Part shown: in pieces, positions 36,258 through 44,710 of the stretch
Numbering within the stretch: the first letter of the stretch is position 1
Layout: each line of letters opens with the position of its first letter
Assembly: GCF_029714405.1 (NCBI RefSeq)
Contig: NZ_CP121650.1
Location: 7,259,001 to 7,323,000 of the forward strand
Length of the DNA stretch: 64,000 bases
Reading direction: 5' to 3'
From: Bradyrhizobium sp. CB82
GTDB taxonomy: Bacteria > Pseudomonadota > Alphaproteobacteria > Rhizobiales > Xanthobacteraceae
Made by a program: the position numbers and the translations under genes
Notes under the pieces: model-generated
The model's input: the letters and a program-made list of their open reading frames with translations, nothing else
What the model was told of the DNA's origin: nothing
The model's database searches: none

Positions 36258-38216
36258 CTACTCAGCGGCCTGCGCATGACAACTCGCGGCGTTCCTGTCA
36301 GGCGCGAGATCGATGCCGGGATTGCGATCGAAAAAGCCACTGGGCATCAGCTTGAAGCCGGTGAAGATGCAGGGTTGAACGGGAAAGTCTTCGGGACGGA
36401 CCTGATGGTGAAGACCGAAGACGTGCCAGAGCACGATATCAGTGTTCTCGATATTCCGGTTTTTCCTGACGAAATCAGCGACGCCACCACTTCCGTCCGA
36501 GTGGTTCATGTGTTCGCCAGCCGGATATCGCTCTTCGGGATCGAAGGCCGTGACCCAGAGCTGGTTCTTGATGAAGGTCGACCGCCTGCCCGACGGCGAC
36601 TCCGGATGGATGAATGGTGTCACCGGATGGCTGGCCTCGAGCTTGTAGCCCGTCGGCGTGCCGACCCAATTCTTGCGATTGGGGTTGATAACCTTCCAGG
36701 CCCGATGCGTCGCCGGGTTCGCCTGACGGCACCCGCCCAGCTCCGTCTTCAGAACCGTTTCCTCTTCATAGAAGCCGTTGCCATAGACATTGTCGGGTCC
36801 CCAGGGATCAGCCTGGGTGTTGAGCTCGACGACGCTGTTGTCTTCGCCATCGACGTTCATGTCCAGCCGCGCGCAAAAGATGTGCTGGTGGATGTGGCCC
36901 ACGACGCCGGGGGCGACTTCCTTGCCATACTTGCCGGGCTGGCCCGGATGGCATGCGGCGGTGTTGATGATGCCGGTCGCCTTGAGCTCGAACTGGATCG
37001 AGCCGTCCGTGTGGAAGTACCAGAACAGGCCATACTCGTAGTTGGCGACCGTCGCGATGCAAGAGATGACCAGCCTGCGGGCACGCCTCGACTCGACGTT
37101 GTTGGAGCGAAAGTCCCAATGCTTCCACAGCAGGCCAGCGTCCTCCTCATGGATGCAGATGGCGTTTTCGATGGTGACCACCCTGCCGTCCATCGTCGCG
37201 AGATGTGCGTCGAGATAAGCGATCGCGCCGAGGCAGTCGCAGCCGAGCTTCAACGAATTGGCGAGCTTGCCGATGCCGTACTCGCCGATGTCGAAAACAT
37301 TCTTCCGGAAATGTCCCTTGTCTGTGGTGCCATACGGGACGACCATTTCCACCAGCGACGCGCGATGCGCGATCGGCCGCCCGTCGTAGCTGATGTCATG
37401 CAGAGTCAGGCCTTCGCGCGAATTGAAACCGACAAGCACGGACCAGCGATCCCATTCCAGCCGATGTCCATCGAGCCTGAACGAAACGCCCTCGGGCTGT
37501 ACGATATTGAGCGGCTTGTAGGGGGCGCGCGGGTTCTTGATGAACTCCGCCTCGTAATTCACCTCTGCCTCAGGAATCGGGATGATCTCATGGTCGTCGA
37601 CGCGGATGATTTCGTAGGTCTTGATATCGACGACGGCGTTCAGGCCACCGATCGGGTGCGCATAGAGATTGTCGTTCTCCCGCAGACGCAGCCAGGCGAA
37701 GACGTGCGCGAGATATCGGCCATCCTCACCCGGAATGTCGAAATTACCCGCCGACCACGGATCGATGCAGACAAGCGACATGTCATCGATGCCGCGCTTC
37801 TTGCAGGCGGCAATGAACTCGGGAGCCGCCCGCACGGCGTCTTCGATGGCCGTGAACTGTTCGAGCTGGATCATCGGCTTGGCGGTTCGCAAATATTTCG
37901 ACGTGAGAACTTTTCCTTGCGCAAGCGAAACCGTCAGACGCCAGATGCCATCCTCCCTGACCTCGAACAGATTGACCCGCGCCACTCTTTTTATGGGATC
38001 TCCGGGCCTGTACTGACGTACGAGTGATTTCTCAGGTTCGAGAAGTTCGATCGTCTCGAAGAGAAATTCGGCGCCGTACTGTAGATCATTGCGGACGATC
38101 CGGATCACCGCAGCGATTTCGGCGGCCGTCAAGGGATCGAGAGGATGCTTTACGGCATCCGTGTTAGGCGTGTCCGGGATGCACGTGCAGGACGACGAGG
38201 CGGTGGCAGTGTCCAT
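36258..38216 (-). CDS. Copper-containing primary amine oxidase
   Basis: A 652-residue copper/topaquinone amine oxidase, the normal family size. The topaquinone precursor Tyr is in the consensus TVANYEYG. The copper ligands are HIHQH and the later His in FGLHHQVRPEDFPV. The catalytic base Asp is in AIAYLDAHLA. No signal peptide is seen, so it is probably cytosolic. It oxidises a primary amine to an aldehyde, ammonia and hydrogen peroxide. Its promoter region carries copy 2 of the shared island element. It could act on an amine released from an amide, though dimethylamine itself would first need N-demethylation. Confidence 0.9.
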   Translation of the reverse strand: MDTATASSSCTCIPDTPNTDAVKHPLDPLTAAEIAAVIRIVRNDLQYGAEFLFETIELLEPEKSLVRQYRPGDPIKRVARVNLFEVREDGIWRLTVSLAQGKVLTSKYLRTAKPMIQLEQFTAIEDAVRAAPEFIAACKKRGIDDMSLVCIDPWSAGNFDIPGEDGRYLAHVFAWLRLRENDNLYAHPIGGLNAVVDIKTYEIIRVDDHEIIPIPEAEVNYEAEFIKNPRAPYKPLNIVQPEGVSFRLDGHRLEWDRWSVLVGFNSREGLTLHDISYDGRPIAHRASLVEMVVPYGTTDKGHFRKNVFDIGEYGIGKLANSLKLGCDCLGAIAYLDAHLATMDGRVVTIENAICIHEEDAGLLWKHWDFRSNNVESRRARRLVISCIATVANYEYGLFWYFHTDGSIQFELKATGIINTAACHPGQPGKYGKEVAPGVVGHIHQHIFCARLDMNVDGEDNSVVELNTQADPWGPDNVYGNGFYEEETVLKTELGGCRQANPATHRAWKVINPNRKNWVGTPTGYKLEASHPVTPFIHPESPSGRRSTFIKNQLWVTAFDPEERYPAGEHMNHSDGSGGVADFVRKNRNIENTDIVLWHVFGLHHQVRPEDFPVQPCIFTGFKLMPSGFFDRNPGIDLAPDRNAASCHAQAAE

Positions 38217-38446
38217 AGGTTAGCTCCTTGCATAGGCGACTGGGTGCAGACGAGCGCAGCGACGGAATGCGCACGCACACGTGCATCCATTTTGAGCAAT
38301 ACCGCTGCGACACCGGCCGTACGCGACGGCCGCCGGGCATTCCGAATGCAGATCACACCTCGACGGATCGTTTCTCATCGGACGAACGCCTGGCCCGGTT
38401 TTCTCGCTACAGACAGCCGAATTTTCTTCCGCGCACCGCCATTCGA

Positions 38447-38468
38447 CAATACGTCAGTTGACCGATTT
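38447..38468 (+). promoter_or_regulatory. Conserved island element, copy 2
   Basis: CAATACGTCAGTTGACCGAT, differing from copy 1 by one base in the core palindrome. It lies 231 bases upstream of the copper amine oxidase start. A CGGATAGTTAG 11-mer shared with the luxR promoter follows at 38493-38503. The rest of 38217-38674 shows no gene. Confidence 0.7.
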
Positions 38469-38674
38469 CGATAATCCGTTCGCCGAACACTGCGGATAGT
38501 TAGGAGTTTAATGCTTCGAGTGCCGGAAGGTACGAATGGACATTCGAAGCGCTCATGACCAGCATCTCGCGAGCGTTCCCTACCTGGGCCACGCACCCAA
38601 CGTTTTCGCGCGGACAACATTACAATGCGAGCGGTGAAATTTTCTTATGTGCGCCTCACGACAGAAGCTATTTG

Positions 38675-38863
38675 TCAGGCGGCCTGAACCCTGCGGAGCA
38701 ACCATCTACGATCGTTCTGCTCGCGGCATTTAAACTGCTCGCGGCACTTCTTTGAACAGAGGGCAGTTCGCCAACTGTAGTACCGGACGAGACCAAACTT
38801 TCCGTTACAGATCGCACAGCGCTTTGCTGCTCTATTCCGAAGATGTTGCGAGCTGTTGGGCAT
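38675..38863 (-). CDS. Small four-Cys zinc-ribbon-like protein
   Basis: A 62-residue basic protein with CAIC and CSKKC pairs (RCAICNGKFGLVRYYSWRTA, LCSKKCREQF), a likely zinc-binding site. An AGGAGGAGCAA ribosome-binding site precedes the ATG. I recall similar short proteins as common in Bradyrhizobium genomes, without a known function. It lies alone between the amine oxidase and the acyl-CoA ligase. Confidence 0.65.
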   Translation of the reverse strand: MPNSSQHLRNRAAKRCAICNGKFGLVRYYSWRTALCSKKCREQFKCREQNDRRWLLRRVQAA

Positions 38864-38984
38864 TTGCTCCTCCTGTAGATTTTCTCCCGTCGAGTTCGCT
38901 CGAATAGTCCTTCGAGCTTTGTCATTTGAATTGCGAAAACGGCCGGATGGTATGGTTGAGTCTGCGTTGCGCATCGGATTGCTG

Positions 38985-39006
38985 CAATACGTTAGTTGAC
39001 CGATTC
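38985..39006 (+). promoter_or_regulatory. Conserved island element, copy 3
   Basis: CAATACGTTAGTTGACCGAT, 95 bases upstream of the acyl-CoA ligase start. It keeps the flanks of the other two copies and has one change in the left half-site (GTTA for GTCA). TTGACC could also act as a -35 box, so it may be promoter plus operator. Confidence 0.68.
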
Positions 39007-39100
39007 TGCGGCTGCAGGCGCGATGCTAAGACGGCGCCCGGTTGGCTCGCGACCAAGCCGTTCGGAACGCCAGCCCAATGTTCGTGCAACAGGAGGAGAC

Positions 39101-40741
39101 ATGCTGGACCCCTACAACATTGGCCTGGACAAGAACCCGGCCAATTTCCAACCGCTGACGCCGCTGAGTTTCCTCGCGCGCACGGCCACCGTGTATCCGC
39201 ACCTCACGAGCACTATCTATGAGGACCACAGCTTCACGTGGGCCGAGACTTACGATCGGTGTCGGCGGCTGGCCTCCTATCTCACCGCGCTCGGCGTCGG
39301 TGGGGGCGACACCGTCGCGGCCATGCTACCAAACGTGCCGGCCATGCATGAGCTTCACTTTGCCGTACCGATGGCGGGAGCGGTGCTGAACACACTAAAC
39401 CTGCGGCTCGATGCTGCTTCAATCGCGTTTCAGTTGGACCATGGCAGCGCAAGGGTCGTCTTCGTCGACCCGGAATTCTCTGACCTGATCGCGGAGGCAA
39501 CCACACTGATGACCGCGCCGAAGCCGTTTATCTTCGACGTCGACGATGTTGCATTCAAGGACAGCAAACGGATCGGCGAGGTCGAATATGAATCGGCAAT
39601 CATCCAGGGCGATTCGCAGTTCCTGCCCCGCTATCCCGAAGACGAGTGGGATGCCATCGCGCTCAGCTACACATCTGGCACCACGGGGGATCCCAAGGGC
39701 GTCGTCACCTGTCACCGCGGTGCCTATCTCAACGCAGTCAGCAATGTGCTGGCAGCCAACCTGGGCACGCACCCGGTCTATCTGTGGACGCTTCCGATGT
39801 TCCACTGCAATGGCTGGTGTTTTCCCTGGACCATTGCGGTTACCGCCGGCATCAACGTCTGCCTGCGCAAGGTCGACCCCGCCAAGATCTTCGACCTGAT
39901 TGCCCGACATGGCGTCACCCACATGAGCGGCGCGCCGATCGTCTACAACGCGCTCATCAATGCGCCGGGCGCGCCTCGTGGCAACGCGGCCAAATCCGTC
40001 CACGGCTTGATCGCCGGCGCAGCCCCGCCGGTCGCCGTGCTCGCCGGCGCCGAGAGCATCGGCATCAAACTCACTCATGTGTATGGCCTGACCGAGGTTT
40101 ATGGCCCAGCGGCGTTCTGCGCGGTCCAGCCTGGTTGGGACGACCTTTCGACCGATGACCGCGCGCAGCTCACCCGCCGGCAGGGTGTGCCTTACCCGCT
40201 GCAGGAGGCTGTCACCGTCATCGATCCCGATACCATGCAGCCGGTGCCGCGTGACGGTGAGACCATCGGCGAGGTTATGTTCCGCGGCAACATCGTAATG
40301 AAGGGCTACCTCAAGAACGCCAACGCCACGCGCGATGCCTTCGCCGGCGGCTGGTTCCATACCGGTGACCTCGGCGTGGTCGACAAAGACGGCTATGTCA
40401 TCATCAAGGACCGCTCCAAGGACATCATTATCTCCGGCGGTGAGAACATCTCCTCGGTCGAGGTCGAGGACGTGCTCTACAAGCATCCGTCGGTGCTGTT
40501 CGCTGCCGTGGTCGCCAAGCCGGATCCAAAGTGGGGCGAGGTACCTTGCGCCTTCGTCGAGCTGAAGCCGGACGCGACCGCCACCGAAGCCGACATGCTC
40601 GGCTACTGCCGCGAGCACCTACCGGGGTTCAAGTCGCCGAAGGCCGTCGTGTTCGGAGAGTTGCCAAAGACGTCCACCGGCAAGATCCAGAAGTTCGTTC
40701 TACGCGACAGGGTCGGATCGGCCAAGGCGATCTCGACCTGA
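39101..40741 (+). CDS. AMP-forming acyl-CoA synthetase
   Basis: A 546-residue adenylate-forming ligase. The AMP-binding P-loop is LSYTSGTTGDPKGVV, the adenine-binding region is HVYGLTEVYG, the hinge region is WFHTGDLGVVDKDGY, IIKDRSKDIIISGGENIS, and the C-terminal catalytic Lys is in LPKTSTGKIQK. Such enzymes activate short or medium acids to CoA esters; the substrate is not clear. A strong AGGAGGAGAC precedes the ATG. The promoter carries copy 3 of the shared island element, so it probably belongs to the amide island. Confidence 0.87.
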   Translation: MLDPYNIGLDKNPANFQPLTPLSFLARTATVYPHLTSTIYEDHSFTWAETYDRCRRLASYLTALGVGGGDTVAAMLPNVPAMHELHFAVPMAGAVLNTLNLRLDAASIAFQLDHGSARVVFVDPEFSDLIAEATTLMTAPKPFIFDVDDVAFKDSKRIGEVEYESAIIQGDSQFLPRYPEDEWDAIALSYTSGTTGDPKGVVTCHRGAYLNAVSNVLAANLGTHPVYLWTLPMFHCNGWCFPWTIAVTAGINVCLRKVDPAKIFDLIARHGVTHMSGAPIVYNALINAPGAPRGNAAKSVHGLIAGAAPPVAVLAGAESIGIKLTHVYGLTEVYGPAAFCAVQPGWDDLSTDDRAQLTRRQGVPYPLQEAVTVIDPDTMQPVPRDGETIGEVMFRGNIVMKGYLKNANATRDAFAGGWFHTGDLGVVDKDGYVIIKDRSKDIIISGGENISSVEVEDVLYKHPSVLFAAVVAKPDPKWGEVPCAFVELKPDATATEADMLGYCREHLPGFKSPKAVVFGELPKTSTGKIQKFVLRDRVGSAKAIST

Positions 40742-41575
40742 CCAGCCTTCGGAGCAGCTTGGAGTTCGCTTGCTGGACTCGCCACCCGACCACACTGCCA
40801 ATTGCATCGAGGCTCGTAAAGGCACCAACAACGGCCTCGTCGGAGTTGTGCGTTCCCGACGGATGGAAATTCCCACGCCAGCGCGGGCTGCCGTACAAGC
40901 CGCTTCCGCGCTGCCGACGGTGAGCCGCGTATGCACCGGCGCGGCTATGGTCGCCTTGCCCTTGAGGAATGTCCAGACATCGGGTGGCGAGAAGCAGGGA
41001 TAGCTGATGCAATCATGTCCGGCCAAATCTTCAGGCGTACGCGGCGTTCCGCGCGCCGCCAGATAGGCGGGACTGGCGCACACCACCCGGCGCGTCCTGC
41101 CGAGCCGCAGCGCGACCAGGCTCGAATCCGGCAACTCGCCGATGCGCACCGCGACATCGATTTGCTCCTGGGCCAGGTTCAGCTTCTGATCGATGGGGAT
41201 CATCCTCACCTTGATATCCGGATAGGTCTTGAGGAAGTCCGCGATGATCGGCATCAGAATGATGCGCCCAAGGCCCAGCGGGGTCGTCACGGCCAGCTCT
41301 CCCGTCGGCGTGGTATACTCACCGGAGGCGGTACGCTCCGCTTCGAGCACATCAGTGAGGATGCGCTTACAAGCCGCAACGTAGGACGTACCTGCATCCG
41401 TCAGCACCAGCTGCCGGCTCGATCGGTTGAAGAGCTTCGTCCGCAGGTGAGCCTCGAGCTCGGATACGTTGCGACTGACTGTTGTGAGTGGCGTTTTCAA
41501 TCGCCTCGCCGCCGCGGACAAGCTACCCTGCTCGACCACGGTCAGAAAGGTCGACATCGCTTCCAGGCGATCCAT
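40700..41575 (-). pseudogene. LysR-family regulator with a broken C-terminus
   Basis: The start (MDRLEAMSTFLTVVEQGSLS) and the helix-turn-helix (RRLKTPLTTVSRNVSELEAH) are normal, as is the effector domain up to CTAARAGVGIS. Past that point, at about residue 230, the expected final strands are missing. The frame runs through an Arg/Ser-rich tail into the 3' end of the acyl-CoA ligase gene. The break is at about 40880. GGAAGGGATCCG is a good ribosome-binding site. It resembles one-component LysR proteins with a CrgA/PecT-type layout. Probably inactive. Confidence 0.7.
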
Positions 41576-41735
41576 CGGATCCCTTCCATAATCCGGGAGG
41601 ATACCTTCCGATTTTGCCATATCGCCCCGGACTTCGGAAGACGGCTTCGCTTGGGAGGATCGCTGGCCCATATCGAGCGAACCTTCAGCTGCCTGGAAGG
41701 ACCCTTTCCGCGTACGGCCCTTTCTCAGGCTGGGC

Positions 41736-42425
41736 GCGTTTGGCGGCGGATTCTCGATTGTGGGCATTCCGCTATTGTCGCTCGTGATGGATCCGGTCAC
41801 CGCCGGCGGCCTTCTCGCGCCATTGTTCATCGCGATGGACTTGTTCGTCCTACGCTACTGGAAGCCTTCGACATGGTCGAAGCCAGATCTTCTACTGCTG
41901 TTACCGGGTCTCGTGACCGGAATTGGATTCGGGTATCTGCTGTTTCGTTTCCTGGACCACCGCGCAATCGCGATCGCGATGGCCGCGATCACCTTGATCT
42001 TTGTCGCTCTGTGGCTTGTTGCGGGCGCGGAGGTGACGGCAAGTCCACGCTCAACACCGAAGGCGATCACCGCCGGCATCGCCTCGGGAGTCACGACAAT
42101 GGTAGCGCATTCGGGCGGGCCGCCGCTTGCGATGTATCTATTGCCCCTCGGCCTCAGCAAGGAGGTCTACGCAGGAACAACCAGTCTGTTCTTCACCGCG
42201 GGCAACGCGACCAAGGCCGTGCCCTGGCTCTTGCTGGTGAAGCCGACAGGAAACGTCTGGACGTTGATGGCGATTTGCCTGCTCGCCATTCCCGCTGGCG
42301 TGTGGGCGGGTTGGCGGCTTCACGGAAGCTTGGACCAGCGCCAGATCTATCGGGTCTGCTACGGATTGTTGGTCGTGACGGCGCTGAAATTGTTATGGGA
42401 TGGAGTCGCTGGTTATCTCGTGTGA
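41736..42425 (+). pseudogene. TauE/SafE-family exporter lacking its N-terminus
   Basis: The frame reads AFGGGFSIVGIPLLSLVMDP, a conserved TSUP segment that normally sits about 25 residues into the protein, and then continues normally through VAHSGGPPLAMYLLPLGL and GTTSLFFTAGNATKAVPWLL to a normal end. Upstream of 41736 the in-frame sequence is not a membrane segment, so the first helix is missing. A GTG at 41760 could start a 221-residue product. TSUP proteins move sulfite, sulfoacetate or other organic anions. It lies next to the damaged LysR gene. Confidence 0.65.
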
Positions 42426-42436
42426 AGCCGAATGGC

Positions 42437-42514
42437 GTGATCCCAGCAACAAATGACAAAACCATAGCAGCGGGCGCAAAGCCCGCGGCCCGTGATTCAA
42501 CTATCTCCGCATAA
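42437..42514 (+). pseudogene. C-terminal tail fragment of the 42572 gene family
   Basis: In one frame this stretch reads VIPATNDKT, then AKPAARDSTISA and a stop. It matches the tail of the gene at 42572-42967 (PTATNDKT, AKPRPRGS). At DNA level an 18-base string AGCAACAAATGACAAAAC at 42445-42462 is repeated exactly at 42883-42900. The rest of the parental gene is absent because the TauE-like gene ends twelve bases earlier. It is a decayed tandem copy. Confidence 0.55.
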
Positions 42515-42571
42515 GGCAAACTCGCCGTCGCGCCTAACGGCGGTTGCCCGGCCACGACGGGACTGACTGCT

Positions 42572-42967
42572 ATGCCGATACGTCAGTATTTTGTGTGGGT
42601 GGGAAGCGCCCTCCTCGTCGCGCTGCTTGCCGCCGATTGGTGGCTGCCAGATTCCCCTGCGCATTTGCATTCGGCCCCTCCTCCCGACGAGAGGATCAGT
42701 CTGCGCATCCGTTCGGACCACAAATGGCCGGAACGGGTAGTGTTCGATACCACGCATTCGGGAATGCCACTCCCGGCTGAATCTGCGACCAAGCTGGACG
42801 TCGTTTCAAACCAAGACCTCGACCAGTCCAAGCGGCGCGATCCACGCGACGCGTTCGCGCCAATGGAAGCAATCGCGCCGACAGCAACAAATGACAAAAC
42901 ATCGACAATCCGAGCAAAGCCGCGGCCGCGCGGAAGTCGTATGACCACCATAGCCGAATTCGACTGA
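42572..42967 (+). CDS. Membrane-anchored small protein, paralogue of the gene at 864
   Basis: A 131-residue protein with one N-terminal membrane segment (VWVGSALLVALLAADWWL) and a periplasmic-looking tail. It shares RIRSDHKWPERVVFDT with the RIHSDVKAPERVVIDT block of the protein encoded at 864-1163. It has a longer, basic C-terminal extension (NDKTSTIRAKPRPRGSR) which is also present as a gene fragment just upstream. Function unknown. It is followed after 12 bases by another small membrane gene. Confidence 0.6.
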   Translation: MPIRQYFVWVGSALLVALLAADWWLPDSPAHLHSAPPPDERISLRIRSDHKWPERVVFDTTHSGMPLPAESATKLDVVSNQDLDQSKRRDPRDAFAPMEAIAPTATNDKTSTIRAKPRPRGSRMTTIAEFD

Positions 42968-42979
42968 TCAGGTGCAGAC

Positions 42980-43174
42980 ATGAAAGACGTTTTTACCCTC
43001 GCCGTGTTCGCCGCCAAAGTGCTCTGCCTCTTCGTGTTCGTATCCGTCCTGAAGCCGGATGGCTGCATCGGCGCCGTCCGGACAACGGCGGATCCCACCG
43101 GCTGCATCAAGGTGTCCGGAAATGCAGGCATGTGGACCGGCGTTCTTCCCAGCCGCTTCGTAAGCCAACGATAG
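42980..43174 (+). CDS. 64-residue hypothetical membrane protein
   Basis: It starts MKDVFTLAVFAAKVLCLFVF, a membrane or signal segment, followed by a short exported tail with two Cys residues (GCIGAVRTTADPTGC). It follows the previous gene closely and is probably cotranscribed. I do not recognise the family. Confidence 0.5.
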   Translation: MKDVFTLAVFAAKVLCLFVFVSVLKPDGCIGAVRTTADPTGCIKVSGNAGMWTGVLPSRFVSQR

Positions 43175-43310
43175 GCCATGCTTTGCATGGCCCACCGGCA
43201 TGCACCGCCGAAACAGCAATAAGCGAATACCCTGATTGCCATGACGTCGGAACACACACGCCGCCGCAACATGGTCAATCAAACGCGATAGCTCACCGAG
43301 GTAACGTCTG

Positions 43311-43634
43311 ATGCGCACTCACCGGACCAGCTATCGATCCTGGTTGTCGCTCGGCACCACCGCCGGTTACATCGTGTGGATTTTGTTGGTGGTCATGAGG
43401 GGCGATGCGGCGCCCGCCAGAGCCACCCTCGAAGAACGCAAACTACCGATGAGGTTCAGCTGGGTTGCTTGTCAGCCAAATTGTCGAGGCTGGGTCAGCG
43501 ATTTGCCAACGCGTCTGCTCCTTTTCAGCATAACGGTCAACGCGGCATTGAGGGTCGGCCGCCTGACGCTTCGCCCTGAACGCTTCTGCCCGCGCCCCGC
43601 TCCCTCCGCTGCGCCATCATATCCTTCCGACTGA
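43311..43634 (+). pseudogene. N-terminal fragment of a periplasmic Clp-like protein
   Basis: The first ~60 codons have a membrane or signal segment (LGTTAGYIVWILLVVM) and then FSWVACQPNCRGWVS. That recalls the start of COG3904-type periplasmic proteins (a signal followed by a CxPNC motif and a Clp-protease-like domain). After about 43500 the sequence no longer fits and becomes Pro/Arg-rich, reading antisense to the HxlR remnant. GAGG precedes the ATG. Probably a truncated gene. Confidence 0.45.
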
Positions 43635-43947
43635 GGAGACTGCCGCAGGATTCGCAGGTCGGACCGAGGCCCGCCGACTTACCGGAGATCAGGTGGGTAT
43701 CGTTCACCGCGCGAGTTTCCCTTTGCGGCTTGATCCAGGTCTCTGCGCAGGCCCGAAGTGCCAGGATCACCGGATGAAACACTTCACCCTTCTCGGTGAG
43801 AAGGTATTCGTAGCGTAGCGGGCGCTTGCTGTAGACCCGCCGCTTCACCAGACCGGCAGCCTCCAAGTTCTTCAGCCGCGCCGCGGTCATTCGCGCCCGA
43901 TTCACACACGAAATTTTCGCCGCTTCTGTAGCAGTAATCTGCCACAT
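43537..43947 (-). pseudogene. HxlR-family regulator fragment
   Basis: The middle part (MTAARLKNLEAAGLVKRRVY, KRPLRYEYLLTEKGEVFHPV) is the wing and C-terminal half of an HxlR winged helix. The last part has the CESCG found near the C-terminus of many members. The N-terminal half, with the conserved Cys and first helices, is missing or replaced by MWQITATEAAKIS. So it is a 5'-truncated copy. It lies beyond the last gene of the beta-oxidation operon, which has an intact HxlR gene at its other end. Confidence 0.6.
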
Positions 43948-43973
43948 CCTGCCGGCAACGAAGCGCTTCTCGG

Positions 43974-44675
43974 CTACCAGCTTTCTCCGAACGGCCGCAA
44001 TTCAACATTGAACGACCATGCGCTTCGATCCTGGTGGGCGACGTGCCAGATCTCCTCGGCGATAGCGCGCGGTTTGATGAAGAAATCGTCCGGCCGATCT
44101 GGCCAGCGTTTCCGTGTCCACTCGAGGTCGATCACGGCATCGACCACGACGTAAGCGACGTGAACGCCCTGTGGCCCGAGATCACGCGCCATCGCTTCGG
44201 CGAGGATTCGCTGCGCCGCCTTGGTCGGCGCGAAGCCGGCGAAACCGGCTTTGCCGCGCAGGGCCGAGGTGTTGCCTGTGGCAACGATCGCACCCTTTCC
44301 CGCCGTCACCATCGCGGGGACGAACCGCCGCGCCAGATACAACAGTCCCATGGTATTGACCTGGAAGTTGCGATTCAGGATCGACGGATCGATCTCGCGG
44401 AATGTGCCGAACGCACCACCGACGGCGTTGTGGATGACCACGGCGGGATTGCCGAGATCGCGCTCCACGGCCGACCCTACCGCGTCGATCTGCTCGGGAT
44501 CGGAAACATCGCAGCGGAATCCTTTCGCGCCCGGCAGTTCCTTCTGAAGGGCCGCGAGGCGCTCCTCGTTCCTGGCGAGCAGAGCGACGCGATAGCCACC
44601 CTCGGCAAACCGCCTGGCGAGAGCGGAACCTGTGCCAGGGCCGACACCGGATATCAGGCAGACAGGCGTGGTCAT
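43974..44675 (-). CDS. SDR-family oxidoreductase, Phe in place of catalytic Tyr
   Basis: A 233-residue short-chain dehydrogenase-like protein. The N-terminal cofactor loop is CLISGVGPGTGSALARRFAE. The Ser region is ATGNTSALRG, and in FAGFAPTKAAQ the position four before the Lys is Phe instead of Tyr. It ends with ELRPFGESW, nearly as the SDR encoded at 52679-53416 (EIRPFGEKW), so the two are paralogues of a Tyr-less group. Last intact gene of the minus-strand operon. Confidence 0.75.
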   Translation of the reverse strand: MTTPVCLISGVGPGTGSALARRFAEGGYRVALLARNEERLAALQKELPGAKGFRCDVSDPEQIDAVGSAVERDLGNPAVVIHNAVGGAFGTFREIDPSILNRNFQVNTMGLLYLARRFVPAMVTAGKGAIVATGNTSALRGKAGFAGFAPTKAAQRILAEAMARDLGPQGVHVAYVVVDAVIDLEWTRKRWPDRPDDFFIKPRAIAEEIWHVAHQDRSAWSFNVELRPFGESW

Positions 44676-44710
44676 GCGATTAGTCTAGTCCTCCAGGTTC
44701 GGCCGGCAGG

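Noticed and set aside
35388..38027. An 879-codon plus-strand open frame
   Set aside because: It is antisense to the MFS and copper amine oxidase genes, whose active-site motifs are unmistakable.
42470..42486. GCGGGC/GCCCGC hairpin as a terminator after the TauE-like gene
   Set aside because: No T-run follows, and the stretch is explained as a gene-tail remnant.
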